NCBI GenBank assembly: GCA_963377175.1
Contig: CAUJNA010002157.1
Location: forward strand, 529,399 to 593,398
DNA: 64,000 nt
Direction: 5' to 3'
Source: Effrenium voratum
Taxonomy: Eukaryota > Sar > Dinophyceae > Suessiales > Symbiodiniaceae
Shown here: positions 11,046-22,440 of the stretch, in pieces
How positions within the stretch are numbered: position 1 is the first letter of the stretch
Layout of the letters: every line of letters starts with the position of its first letter
The notes under the pieces: model-generated
Seen by the model: only the letters and a program-made list of their open reading frames with translations
Told to the model about the DNA's origin: nothing
Database searches by the model: none
Program-made: the position numbers and the translations under genes

Positions 11046-12591
11046 GTATGTGCCAAGCACATTGCGGGTTGTTTATCGGTAGCACCTGGTCCAAGACACT
11101 GGAAGGCGGTGCCGTTTCAGCCAACTGTTGCAATGCTGTCTGCCCTTCTTGACCTTGAAGGTCGTCTCGTGAACGGTCTGAGTGTCATGGTGGCTTGCGC
11201 CCGTTGCATAGTCAGTGGAGATGCCACTGCTGGCAGGTGCTTTTTGTTGACTTTGAGGTGGTTAAGGTCATGCAACGTGACGCCGTTTACACTGGTGCTC
11301 CCGCAGAGCTATGGATCGTTGGGTGGTCTACGGCATGGTACTTATTTGGCAATTTGAAGCGTGAGACGACAGTGGCACAGATCTGCAACAAAGAAGTTTG
11401 GCCGGGACACTTTTGCGTAGTGGTGCCCTCGCTCAGCATGATGCGCAGCGGCAACATGTTGCGGAAGTGTTCAGCAGAGGAGACCGCTTTGCAGTTTGCC
11501 ATCAGCTGTCTACCTACACATAAGCGTTGCAGCCTCAGCAGGAAGTCTGGAAGAGAGTGAGAAACGGAGGAGGATATCCCCTGCTTCCGCAATGAAGTGA
11601 AAAGGCGTAGCTGGTCGGTTTGATGTCACCGGACAGGCCGCTGCAGTGATGCGTTTCTGTGTATTGTTCCGGTGTGTGATGCTCAGTGGGGCTGCAGTGG
11701 CAAGGCTACGGAATTATGTCCAAGTGGAACCCTCAGCTGGCTCTGCTCATGGTTTGCTGCCTCTTTGGACATCTGCACAGTGTGATTCTGGACTATTCAG
11801 GGATGTGCTTGTGCCACCAAATGTGTATTCACCTGTGGCTGTTTTTCCATCGAGATGTTGCGCAAGGGGAGTCTGTTTTGCTTTTTGGAAAGTTCTCAAG
11901 GGGGACGTGTTGAAGTCGGCAGTCAGCTTATGTGGAGGAAATTGGCTTTCACTCACTCATGGTGATTTATCTCTCTCTGTTCTGCGATTCTGCCTCTGCT
12001 TTGCATGTTTCATGGCCTTCGCGATCTCTGGTGCTGTCATGGAGCACATCCTGCAGAAACACGATTAGCTGGGCACTGCGCAGCGGTGGCAAGACGAAAG
12101 CAAACAGGTTGTTGCATTGGGGCAAAGTGCTAGGTAAGTCAGGGCTATGCTTCAAAGGCACGTGATTTTTGCCACTCTGTTACGCAGCCTCCAAGTGGTA
12201 AGGACAGGCTTTCAAAAACACAATGAACAAAACTCCTGTTCCAACGGCGGAACGAATCATCAGGCAATGTCATCGTGATTCTTGGAAGCAAGGGAGACCA
12301 AAGGTTCTGTCCCTGTTGGCGAGTTGTGCTGATGGTAGTGAACCATGTGAAGCCAAACTGAGTGTTCAACTCGACGCACAACCACTCCCAGAAGTTTCTT
12401 CAGTATTCTGGGCAACTTACTATAATTCACTCAAATAAGGAATCCTGTTAGTAAGGAACTTTTTATTATAATTATATTTAATAATTGGCTTGGGGCAGGC
12501 CCTGTAGTAGCAGGTGTTAACATCTTGAAGTTTAACCCTATCTTCAACCTGCGAGATGTTAAAACCCAGCTACGCTTGCCCTGGCCCTCAG
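11046..12591. other. No gene recognised
   Basis: Several overlapping plus frames (up to 140 codons, 11646-12068) are open, two at a time and in different frames, with no third-position bias. These are treated as chance frames. No repeat family member was seen. Confidence 0.4.
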
Positions 12592-13588
12592 CCAGAAGGA
12601 CCCCTCCCATCGCGGTTGCAATGGAGAGCAAGGCCCCGGCAGGCTGCCAGGCGTCACAGGACGACCTCACACATCGCCCGATTTGCCGCGTCTGCGTGAA
12701 GGTACTGGAGGTCAAGCGGGGGCTCGTTTGCCGGCTCCCCCAAAGGTTGCCATGGGATTCTCATGGGATTCAGAAACTGGTACTGGGACTCATTTTTCCG
12801 GCTCCCCCAAAAGGTTGCCTTTGGATTCCCATGAAATGCACAAACGCCAAAACTGAAACTGGGTCATGGGATTGCTTCGGCTTGGCACAAGCCGACCATC
12901 GGACTGCTTTGACCAAGGCTCCAGGTTGCCTGCAACTTGAGCTCGGTGTGTCGAATAAGGACCACTCTGAGATCAGCTCTGGCCGGAGACCCCACAAATG
13001 TTGTTCTTTGCTCAGAACCACTGGGTTGTGCTTGAAAATCAGAAACTGCTTGTGTTCTTGTTTTTTTTAGCAAAGACGAAAACAACCGAAGAGGAAAGTC
13101 AATTGCCAATGCAAGGGTCCTTGCAAGAACAAACTTTGGCACTTGGGCTGAGGAATCAAATGATCCAAGTCTGCAAATGGCTGAGATTTCAGTCAGGTAC
13201 TGAGCGTGCCGCCGGACGCAGATGCACAGCGCTACCTGATGTCCGCTGTGACCCCTTCTTTGGAAAGCGAAAGCCGGGAGCCCATGTTGGGCCTTGTTCT
13301 CACTTCCTGTTTGGACTGGCCTAAAAGAGTCCAGACTTTCTGTTTGCCACTAAAATGGTCTTCCCAAAAAGTTTCAAGTCCATGAACTCAGGATTTGAGC
13401 GGTTTTCAAGAAAGGCTCAAGCAAATCAAGTTGAACAACACTGTAGTGACTGGAGGCACACCTCTCGAATCTGTGCCCATGAAGTTTCTGGAAATGTCAG
13501 GCAGGGTTTAGTTAAGGGACGCCCAAGAATCTGCGAGAGATGGGTTGGCTATTTCACAGATATGGCAGGGGACTTATGTAAGAGCTGA
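12592..13588 (+). CDS. Candidate three-exon gene 3' part, unknown protein
   Basis: Exon 12592-12701 follows a pyrimidine-rich acceptor (CTTGCCCTGGCCCTCAG). It ends at GTGAAG|GTACTG with 77% G/C third positions and contains the CxxC segment THRPICRVCVK. Exon 13197-13295 (acceptor ATTTCAGTCAG) reads VPPDADAQRYLMSAVTPSLE. It ends exactly where a GT...GAG family A element begins. The last stretch, 13400-13588, continues in phase to a TGA. All junction phases are 0-0. The third exon has no codon bias and is the weakest part. The product is not recognised. Confidence 0.35.
13296..13399 (+). mobile_element. Family A short TIR element (introner-like), copy 2
   Basis: Runs GTT|CTCACTTCCTG...GGATTTGAG. 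Its core, CCACTAAAATGGTCTTCCCA, is shared with the other copies. It starts with GT and ends with AG, and it separates two frames of matching phase in the candidate gene around it. Confidence 0.75.
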
Positions 13589-14262
13589 AGAGTCTGGCAT
13601 TCTGCACGGAAGCGCCTAACCAATGGGAGGCTGGAAGCTCTTCATTAGCTTGGCAGAAGTATCAGCATATCTCTGGATATTCTGCGCCGCACGAAATCCA
13701 AGGACAACTGCGCGCCCATGGGGGTGCAGTCTGAGAGACACTGCGAGGCTGGGTCAATCGATTCGGCCCATGGTGTCAGCGAAGTCGCAACGTGATCCTG
13801 ACCTTCCAGAAAGAAGCCCACTGCAATTCATCTTGAGGTTGGTGAATTCTGGCAAAATTGCCCAAACGCAACTCCATTGACCTCGACAGAAAGACCTGTC
13901 CCCAAATCCTCTCGACCTGGGACCATTGGGCGCCTTATCACCTGCCCTCATGGTTGATTTGATCTGGATTTGGTGGTTCCCTTTTAAGACTGAACAAGGG
14001 CACGCCGAATTCTCCAAACTGTGGGTATGAATATTCCGAAAGCCTGATTGGAAAGTCCACCAACCATGTTTAAAGGGCCCATTCGAGACTGAGGCCCAAG
14101 AATTCTTCGTCGCTCCTGACCATTCAGCCGAGTTGCAGTCGCTGAGCTCCAAAGATTCCTGTTGGCACAGAATGCGAAGATATGAACTGCAAGACAGCGG
14201 AGAAAACCTCAATTCTTCCCTGTGCTGATGGCAGGAATGAATGCGACAAAGTGATTGAGGAT
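13589..14262. other. No gene recognised
   Basis: A 256-codon minus frame (13754-14524) crosses this stretch. It also reads straight through the tRNA-like gene and shows no codon bias, so it is considered spurious. Confidence 0.4.
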
Positions 14263-14336
14263 AGGGCCCAGAAGGACTTGAACCTTCGACCTCCCGTTGG
14301 GTAGAGACGGGCGCGCTGCCATTGCGCCATAGCCCC
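14263..14336 (-). tRNA. tRNA-like gene, isotype undetermined (9-nt anticodon loop)
   Basis: On the minus strand the sequence folds as a cloverleaf. It has acceptor GGGGCTA against TGGGCCC (one G-G mismatch, one wobble), D arm GCGC-AATGGCA-GCGC, anticodon stem CCCGT/ACGGG, a 5-nt variable loop AGGTC and T arm GAAGG-TTCAAGT-CCTTC. Box A-like (TGGCGCAATGG) and box B (GGTTCAAGTCC) promoter elements are intact. The anticodon loop CTCTACCCA has nine bases instead of seven and lacks a purine at the expected position 37. The anticodon therefore cannot be assigned, and this may be a degenerate tRNA or a tRNA-derived element. Confidence 0.6.
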
Positions 14337-15786
14337 GCACAGCATTGTGGCATCAAGAACACTATGTCAGCTAACGAGCAGGGATTGCTTGAATGGGTTC
14401 TGGGCTGAAAGGCTTTCAACCTGAAAAAACCACTCGGATGCTCACTGCGGTGCCTGCGCCAGTCCAGCAAGGACAGCACCCTCCACACCAGAGGTACTGT
14501 CCTGGTTCCGCTTCCAACCAGCAAACGGGATCATGCCCATATGATGGTCGTGCTCAGCCTTCAGGTTCTCGTTCAAATTTTAGACCAAACTTTGCAAATA
14601 GCCTCCACTGTCTAAAAACTTGTAACAAACCCTGTTGCTCCGCATTTTCAAGAAACCAGTCTGATGACTTTCGTGCAGGATGGATCTGCAGTCCTTCGCA
14701 CCCACGCCACCAACCTTGGTCGATGTGTTTTCGGCGATTTGTCTGGACCACTGCACAGCCAAGACCTGGCAAATACACGCGTGCGTGAAGCGAAGACTGC
14801 GTTGCATGCAAAGCGCATGCATACACCTCAGCTTGGAAACATGGACGATGCAACAAAATATACCCAACATTGTCCTGAGAATCTGCTCGACCGCATGACA
14901 TGATTTTCTGCTTTGCACGACCTTTTTGGCGGGGCTGGGGTTCTGCATGGGTAACCACCCTGGACAAAGAGATCTCAGCCAAGACACCCCTTCAGTGACG
15001 AGCTATTTGTAGACCACTGCTTCACGTTGAACTCCCCAGCATCTGCTGCTGCCTGCTCAAAGAGACCTACACTCCCACCAGCCAAAATGGAAGTGCATAA
15101 AAGTCCAGTCCGTCCTTTTGGAGAGTAGTCTTGCAAAAACGAGTCTAAGCACTTCCGTCCATATTTGCGGGAGCAGAAAGAAAGAAAGCTATAATTGAAT
15201 CTCATAGAATGTGCTCCCAAGAAACTGAGACGTTGGATTTTCTCTGAGAGTTTGCGTGAAGTTGCGGAACCTTGCCTTTGCACACTTGGCAGACGACTAA
15301 CGCTGTCAGGGCTTCCAGCTGAAGGACATTTTGAAGCAGATCAAGGCATGCCAAGTGTCCTGCTACGCACTTCCTTGGAGCACTCATGAGCCTGAAATGC
15401 AAAACCCTGCAGATTTCCGTCCAGCGTCGGCACAAGCCAGTCACAAACATCCACATGCAGCAAGCGTTGAAAAAGGCAACTCTGGGAAGCTGCAATGCTG
15501 GCACTCACGGCCGAGCGTTCGGCCGCTGTTTTGAGATGCAGTCGCGACTTTCAACAGCTGACAACCCGGCCAATGCTATCGCATTGCCCACTACCATCGC
15601 CACTCCTGCAGGCCAAAACCATGAAACAAATGATGCCGCAATGCAACGTAAGCTTGCACGCAAGATCACAAGACAAAGCCCCTCTCACACGTTTGTCCTA
15701 AATCAAACAATTCTCTTGGAACACACAGAAACTCTTCCACGCTTACGATGAAACTATTCCTTTTCTTGCCCACTTGGGCTTCGCAG
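14337..15786. other. No gene recognised
   Basis: Only overlapping frames of chance length occur on both strands. No inverted-repeat element or tandem repeat stands out. Confidence 0.4.
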
Positions 15787-15881
15787 AGCCCGTGCTTGCA
15801 GAGCTCGCCCACACCCTGACACCCCCGCCTTCTCGCACATGCTGAGGCGCTCTTGCGGACCCCAGGCCCTGGCCAAGTCGG
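15787..15881 (+). CDS. Candidate internal exon, unknown protein
   Basis: A 95-nt segment between a strong pyrimidine-rich acceptor (TTCCTTTTCTTGCCCACTTGGGCTTCGCAG) and a GTAAAG donor. One frame reads DTPAFSHMLRRSCGPQALAK with mostly G/C third positions. No family is recognised and the neighbouring exons are not identified. Confidence 0.25.
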
Positions 15882-16147
15882 GTAAAGGCGGTCCGCGACT
15901 TGAGGCTGTTTGACCACATTTGGCGTTGGAGCTCGCGGCTGTCTCCCTCGACCAAACGGATGTTGATCAACTTGAAGCACAACCGCAAGGCCTTTGTGGG
16001 CTCTATACATGGAGTTTTTGCCCCACCTCAAACAACAAGATATTGGCCCATAAGGCGACTTGGATGTTACATCCGCGGTGTCGTGTTGTAACTGGTTTAA
16101 GTGAAGCCACATTCGATGTTATATTTGCGTTTCTGCATGGCCCTCGC

Positions 16148-16215
16148 CTGATCCGTGTGCCGCGCCGCACGTCGATGACCAGGCCCGCAGGCTCGTCGGT
16201 GACCGGCCGCTCCGC
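16148..16215 (-). CDS. Candidate internal exon with GC donor, unknown protein
   Basis: Starts after GTGCTGCATATAG and ends at ATCAG|GCGAGG, a GC-type donor. The frame reads PVTDEPAGLVIDVRRGTRI with about 85% G/C third positions, one of the strongest biases in the window. The product is not recognised. Confidence 0.35.
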
Positions 16216-16619
16216 CTATATGCAGCACTCGAGTCGATGTCCTTCGGAACATAGTCGATGTTGCGTGTTTGCCGGAAGGCCCAGTGAATTGTCAAACACA
16301 TGATGCACACTCTTTGGCTGACAAGCAGGTTTGATTGAGCCACCTATGCAAACATGTTGCGACTCATATTGTAGGTGATTGATCACCCCCATTGAGATCT
16401 TCCATTTCACGGAAGCCAGGTCCTGGTTCTTGAAACGAAACCTGGCCCCCCCTTCCCCCAAGAAGCAACCCCTTCCAAAGATATCTCCCGTGGGCTTGAA
16501 GAATGGCCTCTCCTGAGGTCGAATGGGGACAACTGACAAACTGACAAGCTCGGACACTTCCTGAAGGGCTTGGGTGTTTCGAAACACGGGGGTAGTCGTT
16601 TCCGTGGCTTGCCTTGCAA

Positions 16620-16810
16620 TTGGGAACCGTCCCTTTCGGTGTGCCCGACTCCCGCGAAATCCCGGCGGCGCTCACCAAACCGATTTGCGGCTTTCCGCTG
16701 CCCAACGGAGATCGGTGTGCCCGCTCAGCTCCCCTGAGGTCCCAGCAGTTGTGGGCAAGAAGGGGCCGTCTGCGTCGCGTGCCTCGCCGCTTGAAGCCAC
16801 GGGCCTTTAA
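16620..16810 (+). CDS. Candidate exon(s), possible zinc-binding CxnC segment
   Basis: A frame with about 72% G/C third positions reads KPICGFPLPNGDRCARSA and then an Arg-rich tail. A second frame (VCPLSSPEVPAVVGKKG) is also biased and ends in TAA near 16810. This suggests two exons or a frameshift. The borders are not resolved. Confidence 0.22.
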
Positions 16811-18141
16811 ACCTTTTGGGTCAGGTGGGGCACCGATGTGGCACCGGGGAGTTCTCTTGTGGCCCGGTGGAATGGAAGCAGTACGTCTATCTACAAGCCA
16901 GCATCAACGCAGCTTGCCGAAAAGACCCCACTATGAGAAATATGTCCGTGACACGTGTTGTTGCGCCAACTTTTCTTGGACCCAATGAACATCCATCCTG
17001 CGGCTTCCAGAGGGCCTTCCCCGTTGGAAAAAACGAGCGCCTTGAATGACTTGCAGTTTCAGAAATTTTCAGAGGGGACCCACCAACCCAACTGGAAGAG
17101 AAGAATCAAAGCCAGTGAACCACTGGTGTAGAAAAATCATTTGCCACCTGTGGCAATCAAGCAAGCCCAGAGCTTCTGGGCGGTCTCTTCCTGTGTCCGA
17201 AAACACGAAAATTCTAGGAATGGTTGTGAACTTTTTGGGCCTTTGAAAACCAGCTCAACAAGGGTGCTAAATATCTTAAACATTCAGACATGGGGCCTCT
17301 GGGACAACTGTGTCTCCTTGCATTCAGATTTGGTAGGCGAGACTTCCTGTCGGTCAGGTGCCTGTCTCTCTTGCTTTCCTTGGCAGAGGGCTCACAACCC
17401 ATTGATGACCCAAACCCAGCCAGGGCTGTTTCCGCGCTGCAAGGTCTTATGCTGTTTCCGAGAGGTGTAGATCTTTACATGATCCTGCCTAGTCATCTCA
17501 AACGAACTGTGCAACCAACAAAACAGCAATCCTTCACAAGCCCTGAAAATAGGAACGATCCTCCATGGCAAGATCGTCCCCGAAGCCTGGAGGCTCCGAG
17601 GCTGCAAAAACAACGCTTCCCACGTAATCTTCCCGTGCTGTAAACTTTCCCGCATGTAACAAAGCTCATCTGTACTACTATCCAACATTCATCTGGCAAG
17701 GCTTTCATAATGGTGTGGTTGTCGGTTGCTTCTCGTTTCTTCTTGGTCAGGTCGGCCAAAGGCTTACCTACCTGTCACCATTGTGTTTTCCCTCAGCGGC
17801 TTACAGTGCAGTGATTTTGCATAGCTCTAGACCTTGAAAGGAGTGCCTTCAAACGAAGAGGCGCGGCTTTCCTACTGACAAATGAAACGCCTTCATGTTG
17901 TTCGGTACAAGCATCACATTCCTGCTTTTCAAGCTGTGGCAACGGGAAGCCACCCACTTGGGAGGTCACCCTCCCTGCGACTTTGTGAGCATGACCCCAT
18001 CACCCTTCTCGAGCCGACCTGTCGGAAGAGCGCCCGGAAGCGGTGGCACCAATCAGCGGAGGCCTTCCATCCCAAAGTGGCAAGACCAGTGACCCAAACG
18101 GCGCAAGATCGGGCCGTGTTTGGGGGGTTGATTGACATATG

Positions 18142-18176
18142 TATACACATATATATATATATAAATATGTATACAT
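18142..18176. repeat. AT-rich inverted repeat with (AT)n centre
   Basis: ATGTATACACATAT and ATATGTATACAT flank an (AT)n centre and form a long AT-rich hairpin. Other (AT)n tracts in the window lie near 3500, 8375, 40265 and 40645. Confidence 0.7.
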
Positions 18177-18835
18177 ACTTCTTGGACCAGGTAGAGGGAG
18201 GGAGACGTTTGCCTTGTGAATTCCATGATTCGCGGACCCAAACAAAAAGGGGATTTATACGAAGTGTGTATTAGCCCCTTCCTGGGGTTTCCTCAAAATG
18301 AGGAAATGGACCCCGACAATGATTGCTAACACATCCAGAGGAGCAGCACACAAACCTGCGGACTGCTAGCTCCTGACCTGCTAAGTTGACTGACCGAATT
18401 TTCGGGGGGACTTTGCAACATTGACTGAAAAACCTGTCAACAGATTGAAGCTTGCCAACTGAACAAAAAAGATTCTACCAAGCTTTGTGCGCGCACGCAA
18501 GTTGCAACTGTGATCCTGATGAAAGGAGAGAATAGAACGCCCTCCTAGTTTCGCCAACAGGGCATGACTGCATGCACTTGCTTTTTTTTTGGTGGGCAGC
18601 CTTTACCTGGGAAGTTCTGAGTTGTGTCCACTAGCCATTTCTGAAAGTGATCCTCTTTAAGATTCATAGCCAACAAAAGTGTTGGGTGCTGACATGGAAG
18701 CACCAAGGTGCCCCTGCCGGCGAAAATTGGCTCCGCACGGGTTCCCAAAGCTCACATTTGTGCATTGGGCCCACAAAATGTTGCAACTTGTGGTGTCACA
18801 CTGATATGATACTCATATAATTAATGAAAATATTT

Positions 18836-18858
18836 AGAGAGAGAGAGAGAGACAGAGA
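18836..18858. repeat. (GA)n microsatellite
   Basis: About eleven GA dinucleotides with one interruption. Confidence 0.85.
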
Positions 18859-19137
18859 GCTGTGGCCTAGCCCTTCCCTCATGACATCTCACTTCTTCAC
18901 GGCCATGATTGGTTTGCGGGCGCGGCCTGATCAATTGCTGCATAGAGCTTCTCCAAGTTGTCCACCCAAGTGTGAAGACTAGGGTTTGTAACCCTGCTGA
19001 TGAGCCCATGCTCCCGAATTCCCCTGCAAAGGAGCCGCAGGTCCAACCGCTACGTGCGTCCGACTGCAACAAGAGGACGCTAGATGCGCATCGCAAGGGA
19101 CAGGAAGAGAATCGCATCCTTGCATTTGCTTAAGCCC

Positions 19138-19205
19138 CCGGCAAAAAGTAAACATATTTCCAGTGATAGATTCCCTGTAAAACCAACAAGGGAAAATAAA
19201 TCATA
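19138..19205 (+). repeat. Dispersed repeat family H, copy 1
   Basis: Shares CATATTTCCAGT, GATTCCCT and AAACCAACA in the same order and spacing with 61170-61255. In both places a family B element follows about 120-200 bp later. Confidence 0.55.
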
Positions 19206-19334
19206 TTCATTTCAGCCAATCGATGCATCCGAATAATCGCCTCTCCCCTGCCACCCCGCCACCCTGAGCACCTCCCGGAGCTCTCGCCAGCCATCCAGCC
19301 AGGGGTGGTCCTCGAATTCACTCGCAACAATACG

Positions 19335-19440
19335 TGGCTGTGGTTGTCAAAACTAATGGGATACCATTTTGGGGTAGGTGCACCACCCATTTCTATTTTA
19401 GTGGGGATTGGGATGTTGACTGGATTTTGACCCATGGCCA
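19335..19440 (+). mobile_element. Family B short TIR element, copy 1
   Basis: Ends TGGCTGTGGTTGTCAAAA and TTTTGACCCATGGCCA form an imperfect inverted repeat. The core CATTTTGGGGTAGGTGCACC is shared with copies at 25058, 52468 and 61372. Read on the minus strand it is a GTGGCC...CCACAG interval with GT-AG ends. Confidence 0.75.
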
Positions 19441-19479
19441 CGTGTGTCTTGTTTTAAGGGTGCCCTTCATCGGGCTACT

Positions 19480-19603
19480 GGGCTGTTCAAAATGGAGTGT
19501 TGGCCAATCCGAACCCGTGATCCCTATTGTAAAACCACAAAGGGGACCCAGTTCTTGCGTAACGCAAGGTAAGAATTAAGCAAGGATTGCCTTTGAACAG
19601 CCC
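19480..19603. mobile_element. Short inverted-repeat element, single copy
   Basis: Perfect 12-bp inverted ends GGGCTGTTCAAA (19480-19491) and TTTGAACAGCCC (19592-19603), 124 bp overall. It directly follows a family B copy. No second copy was found in the window. Confidence 0.6.
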
Positions 19604-20741
19604 GAACAATCCAGCCGGAAACTCCAAAAATCAACAACCGGTACCCGACAACATGTTGGCCCGCAAAACCTGTTCGAGTATCAAATTATTGATGTTTTAC
19701 TCTGTGCCAACCAGGAATGCGGAGTTATGCGGACTCGCTTGAGATCGCAAGGGCGATGTTGGGTATGTTTTGTGTCAGTTGGGTTGACTTGCAAATGTGC
19801 AGTCCGAATGCTTGCTATGCTGATCTTTTGACTGGTCTAATTCCGCAAACAACCCAAGCTCATCATACTCACCTCACACCTCACATCTGCAAATCCCCCC
19901 GCACTCTCCGCCCCCCGCTTTGCCATGTTCTCACTCAAGCCCTCAGCCCATCCCAAACCTAGCCAAAGCTCCTCCCAAGCCTCCACATCCAAGCAAACAC
20001 ACCCCTCCCCACATCCAGGCGCATAGCCGGGCCCCACAAAATCACCGGACTCTCAACTCGCAAGCCTAACTCCAAAGTCCCAGGCCACTCCCCAAATGCT
20101 GGACCCATCCACCGAAAGAACTATCCAACTTACGTTTCCCCAGAATCCACATTTGCCATGCCCAATTCAAATTGGCAACCTCCGCAAACAAGTGAACCGA
20201 TCTACAAAGTGGAACATCCACACACACACACACACAACACACACACACACGCACACTCACGACTAATAAAGTGAGAAATTCAAACTAAATGACGTTGATG
20301 GGTGGCAATCCTGGGCACAGCCAGCTGCAAAAAAGTGTGTCAGTCAGCATAAACTAGATGGTCACGGTTCTGCTAGTCGCCTGTTTTTTTTTGTTTTTTG
20401 TTTTTTGGCAAAGAGCACAATCGCTGGGTGTTTGATGATTTTGCTCGACGCATTTCAGGCACGAAGGTACAACCACTTGGCTTGGTACTATCTGCAACAC
20501 ATTCGCAAATGCTGCTTTTAATAGGGCGTAGGTGAAGCATCTTCTAAACTTCTCCACCACACGAGTTCGCAACTTCTTTGCTCAGATTCGCACTTTCGTG
20601 TCCCATTTCCTGTCACACCTACATTTGCGCGCAGCTGGAAGGCCAAAAAACGAGCTCAAGGACTGCAATGCCTGCTGAGGTCTGCAAGTGGTGCCCGAGG
20701 CCAGCGAATCGGCGGTGTCAAGCGACACGATTCGCAACATG
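19604..20741. other. No gene recognised; (CA)n tract
   Basis: Low-complexity C-rich sequence around 19880-20060, a (CA)n microsatellite at about 20218-20254 and T-rich runs at about 20383-20407. Confidence 0.5.
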
Positions 20742-20937
20742 TCAAATTGGCGCGGTCTCGCGGCGAGGGCGAGGCCTTCCCCGCGCTCGCGGCGCGCGGC
20801 GCGTTTCGGCGGTGGGTTCGCGGCGGTCCCCGCGGTCCTCGATCTCGAGGCGCAGCGGGCCCAGGCGGTACGCACCGCCGCGGCTCGCCCCGTGGCGCTC
20901 GGCGAAGCCCAGCGCCGCCTCGCGGCTCGCGAAGCCC
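20742..20937 (-). CDS. Candidate terminal exon, RRM-like RNA-binding protein
   Basis: A very G/C-rich island in 50% GC surroundings. The frame ending at the TGA 20742-20744 has about 94% G/C third positions. It reads ASREAALGFAERHG and then YRLGPLRLEIEDRG, followed by an Arg-rich tail ending ETAPI. The first part resembles the C-terminal half of an RRM (helix 2 SREAAxxAxxxxHG followed by the GxxLRVE strand). An Arg-rich tail is common in SR/RGG-type RNA-binding proteins. The RNP1 core strand would lie on an upstream exon that was not identified. The acceptor is provisional (CGCGCGGCAG). Confidence 0.45.
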
Positions 20938-22082
20938 CTGCCGCGCGCGAAACGCCGGGAAGTCGACGTGGACCCGGCAGTGGCGGCGGGTGGAGAAACC
21001 CAAAGCGACGGGCCAAATGGAAACCCAAGGCGACCCAAAAAGAAAAGAACGCCAAAATAAAGCCCCAAGAAAAATGAAGAAGAACACCAATAAATAGCGT
21101 GATACTGTTCCACACAGACCAAAGCCAAAGAAACCAAACCAGCTCACCAAGAAAGCCAGCAGCGAACAAACCTAACCAGTCGACCAACCGACCGACCGAC
21201 CAACCAACAAACCAAGCAAGCGAGCAAGCAAGCACCAGCCGACCAAGCCACCTATAGGGATGGTTTACACATGAATGGTTCGCTAACATGACTATAGCCC
21301 TCCACTGACCACTGCGTCTAGTTTCCCTATCAACCGGCTTTCCCAAAAACCATATCCTCGAGAATCCATACATTTAGCATAGAACACAAAGGCTGCATGT
21401 GCTTATTTGAATATGCTACTGTGCAGGGGAGCTTCTTCACATTGCAGGCAAACACTTGCGGCAACCCGTCTGTCAATCCCTGGGGTGTCCAAATACATCC
21501 GCATCGTAAGGCAACACGCCAGCCTCCGATGTAGGGCGGTCCACGTGTTTCTGAAGAGAAGTCAATGTAACAAAAGCACCATATTGAACTCAAAACCTTA
21601 TTGTGTGTTGCCACTAAAATTGCCTTTCACAGCTTGCAGGCCCGCCAATCCCAATTTCAAAACCACAGCTAGCAAGAATAGCATATTTATTTACGACATG
21701 TTGCTTCAAACAAGCTCGGCAAAGGCACCCCCGCGCTCAACGATATGGTTTGTTCAGGACCTTGCCAACCTTAGGAAAACACGGGGACTGCTGCCCAAGG
21801 TTGTCATGCTGAGTGGCCAACAATCTCCTGGCCTCTTCTGGACAGCGGAAGCCCAACCTTCGCAATGATGCTTGAAGCAAATCTCGCAAAGGTCATAGTC
21901 ACAGCCTGGGTAGCGAGCAGTCTGTCGGCCCCTGAAGGCTCATGTCAGGGCGGACAAAAATAGCTTTGCAACAATGAAAATATACTCTCCCTCAAACTAA
22001 CAGCCACGCCAAGTGGAACCAAGTCTTGGGGAGTTCTGGGAGCTTCCATGTTAGCCTGGGGGAGGGTACTCAATTGCAATGG

Positions 22083-22156
22083 AATGGTTTCCTTCTAGCT
22101 TCCCTTTCCAACCGCACCTTAAATAGGTGGTTTCCTTCTGGCTTCCCCCTAAACCA
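22083..22156 (+). repeat. 44-bp spaced duplication
   Basis: TGGTTTCCTTCTAGCTTCCC near 22086 is repeated as TGGTTTCCTTCTGGCTTCCC about 44 bp downstream. Confidence 0.6.
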
Positions 22157-22190
22157 ACCTCAGGACCTTCAAAAGACCAAGGCACCCAAA

Positions 22191-22302
22191 CTAGGTCCTC
22201 CAGTAGAGAGGTTAGAATAAGGGTACCCGTTTTCCTGTAGTCTTTTAGTAGGGGAACCCTCCCCCCAAAAAGTTGGTAAAAGGGCTCTACTGGGGGACCT
22301 AG
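22191..22302 (+). mobile_element. Family C short TIR element, copy 1, with 4-bp flanking duplication
   Basis: The 18-bp ends CTAGGTCCTCCAGTAGAG and CTCTACTGGGGGACCTAG are inverted with one mismatch. CAAA flanks both sides (22187-22190 and 22303-22306). A second copy forms an intron of the phosphatase gene at 51540-51657. Confidence 0.85.
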
Positions 22303-22440
22303 CAAATGTCCACCACCAACCTGAGCCGCCTGCGGCCGGGCGTTTAGGCCCCTGGCCGCCGCCACACCGCGCGGCGGTGCCCCGCCGCGAGCACTCGTCG
22401 CAGATGTGGGCCGTCTTGGGAGCAATGACGCGACTTCAAT
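22303..22440 (+). CDS. Candidate exon after a family C element
   Basis: If the family C element is removed as a GTCC...CCTAG interval, an open frame continues in phase across the junction. It then reads HRAAVPRREHSSQMWAVLGA with mostly G/C third positions. No domain is recognised. The minus strand is also open here. Confidence 0.22.

Larger units (their letters stand above)
16811..19137. other. No confident gene; AT hairpin and GA repeat
   Basis: Contains a mildly biased plus frame at 17990-18120 (two competing frames, so not called), the self-complementary AT-rich block at 18142-18176 and a (GA)n tract at 18836-18858. Confidence 0.4.

Noticed and set aside
12592..12701. Retroelement polyprotein fragment (THRPICRVCVK)
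   Set aside because: A short resemblance to an HLPxxxWCPxCV-type motif, but no integrase, RT or RNase H sequence nearby; kept only as an unknown exon.
13754..14524. 256-codon minus-strand frame
   Set aside because: Longest ordinary frame in the window, but it reads through the tRNA-like gene (the QWQRARLYPTGGRRFKS-type peptide there is a typical tRNA shadow) and has no codon bias.
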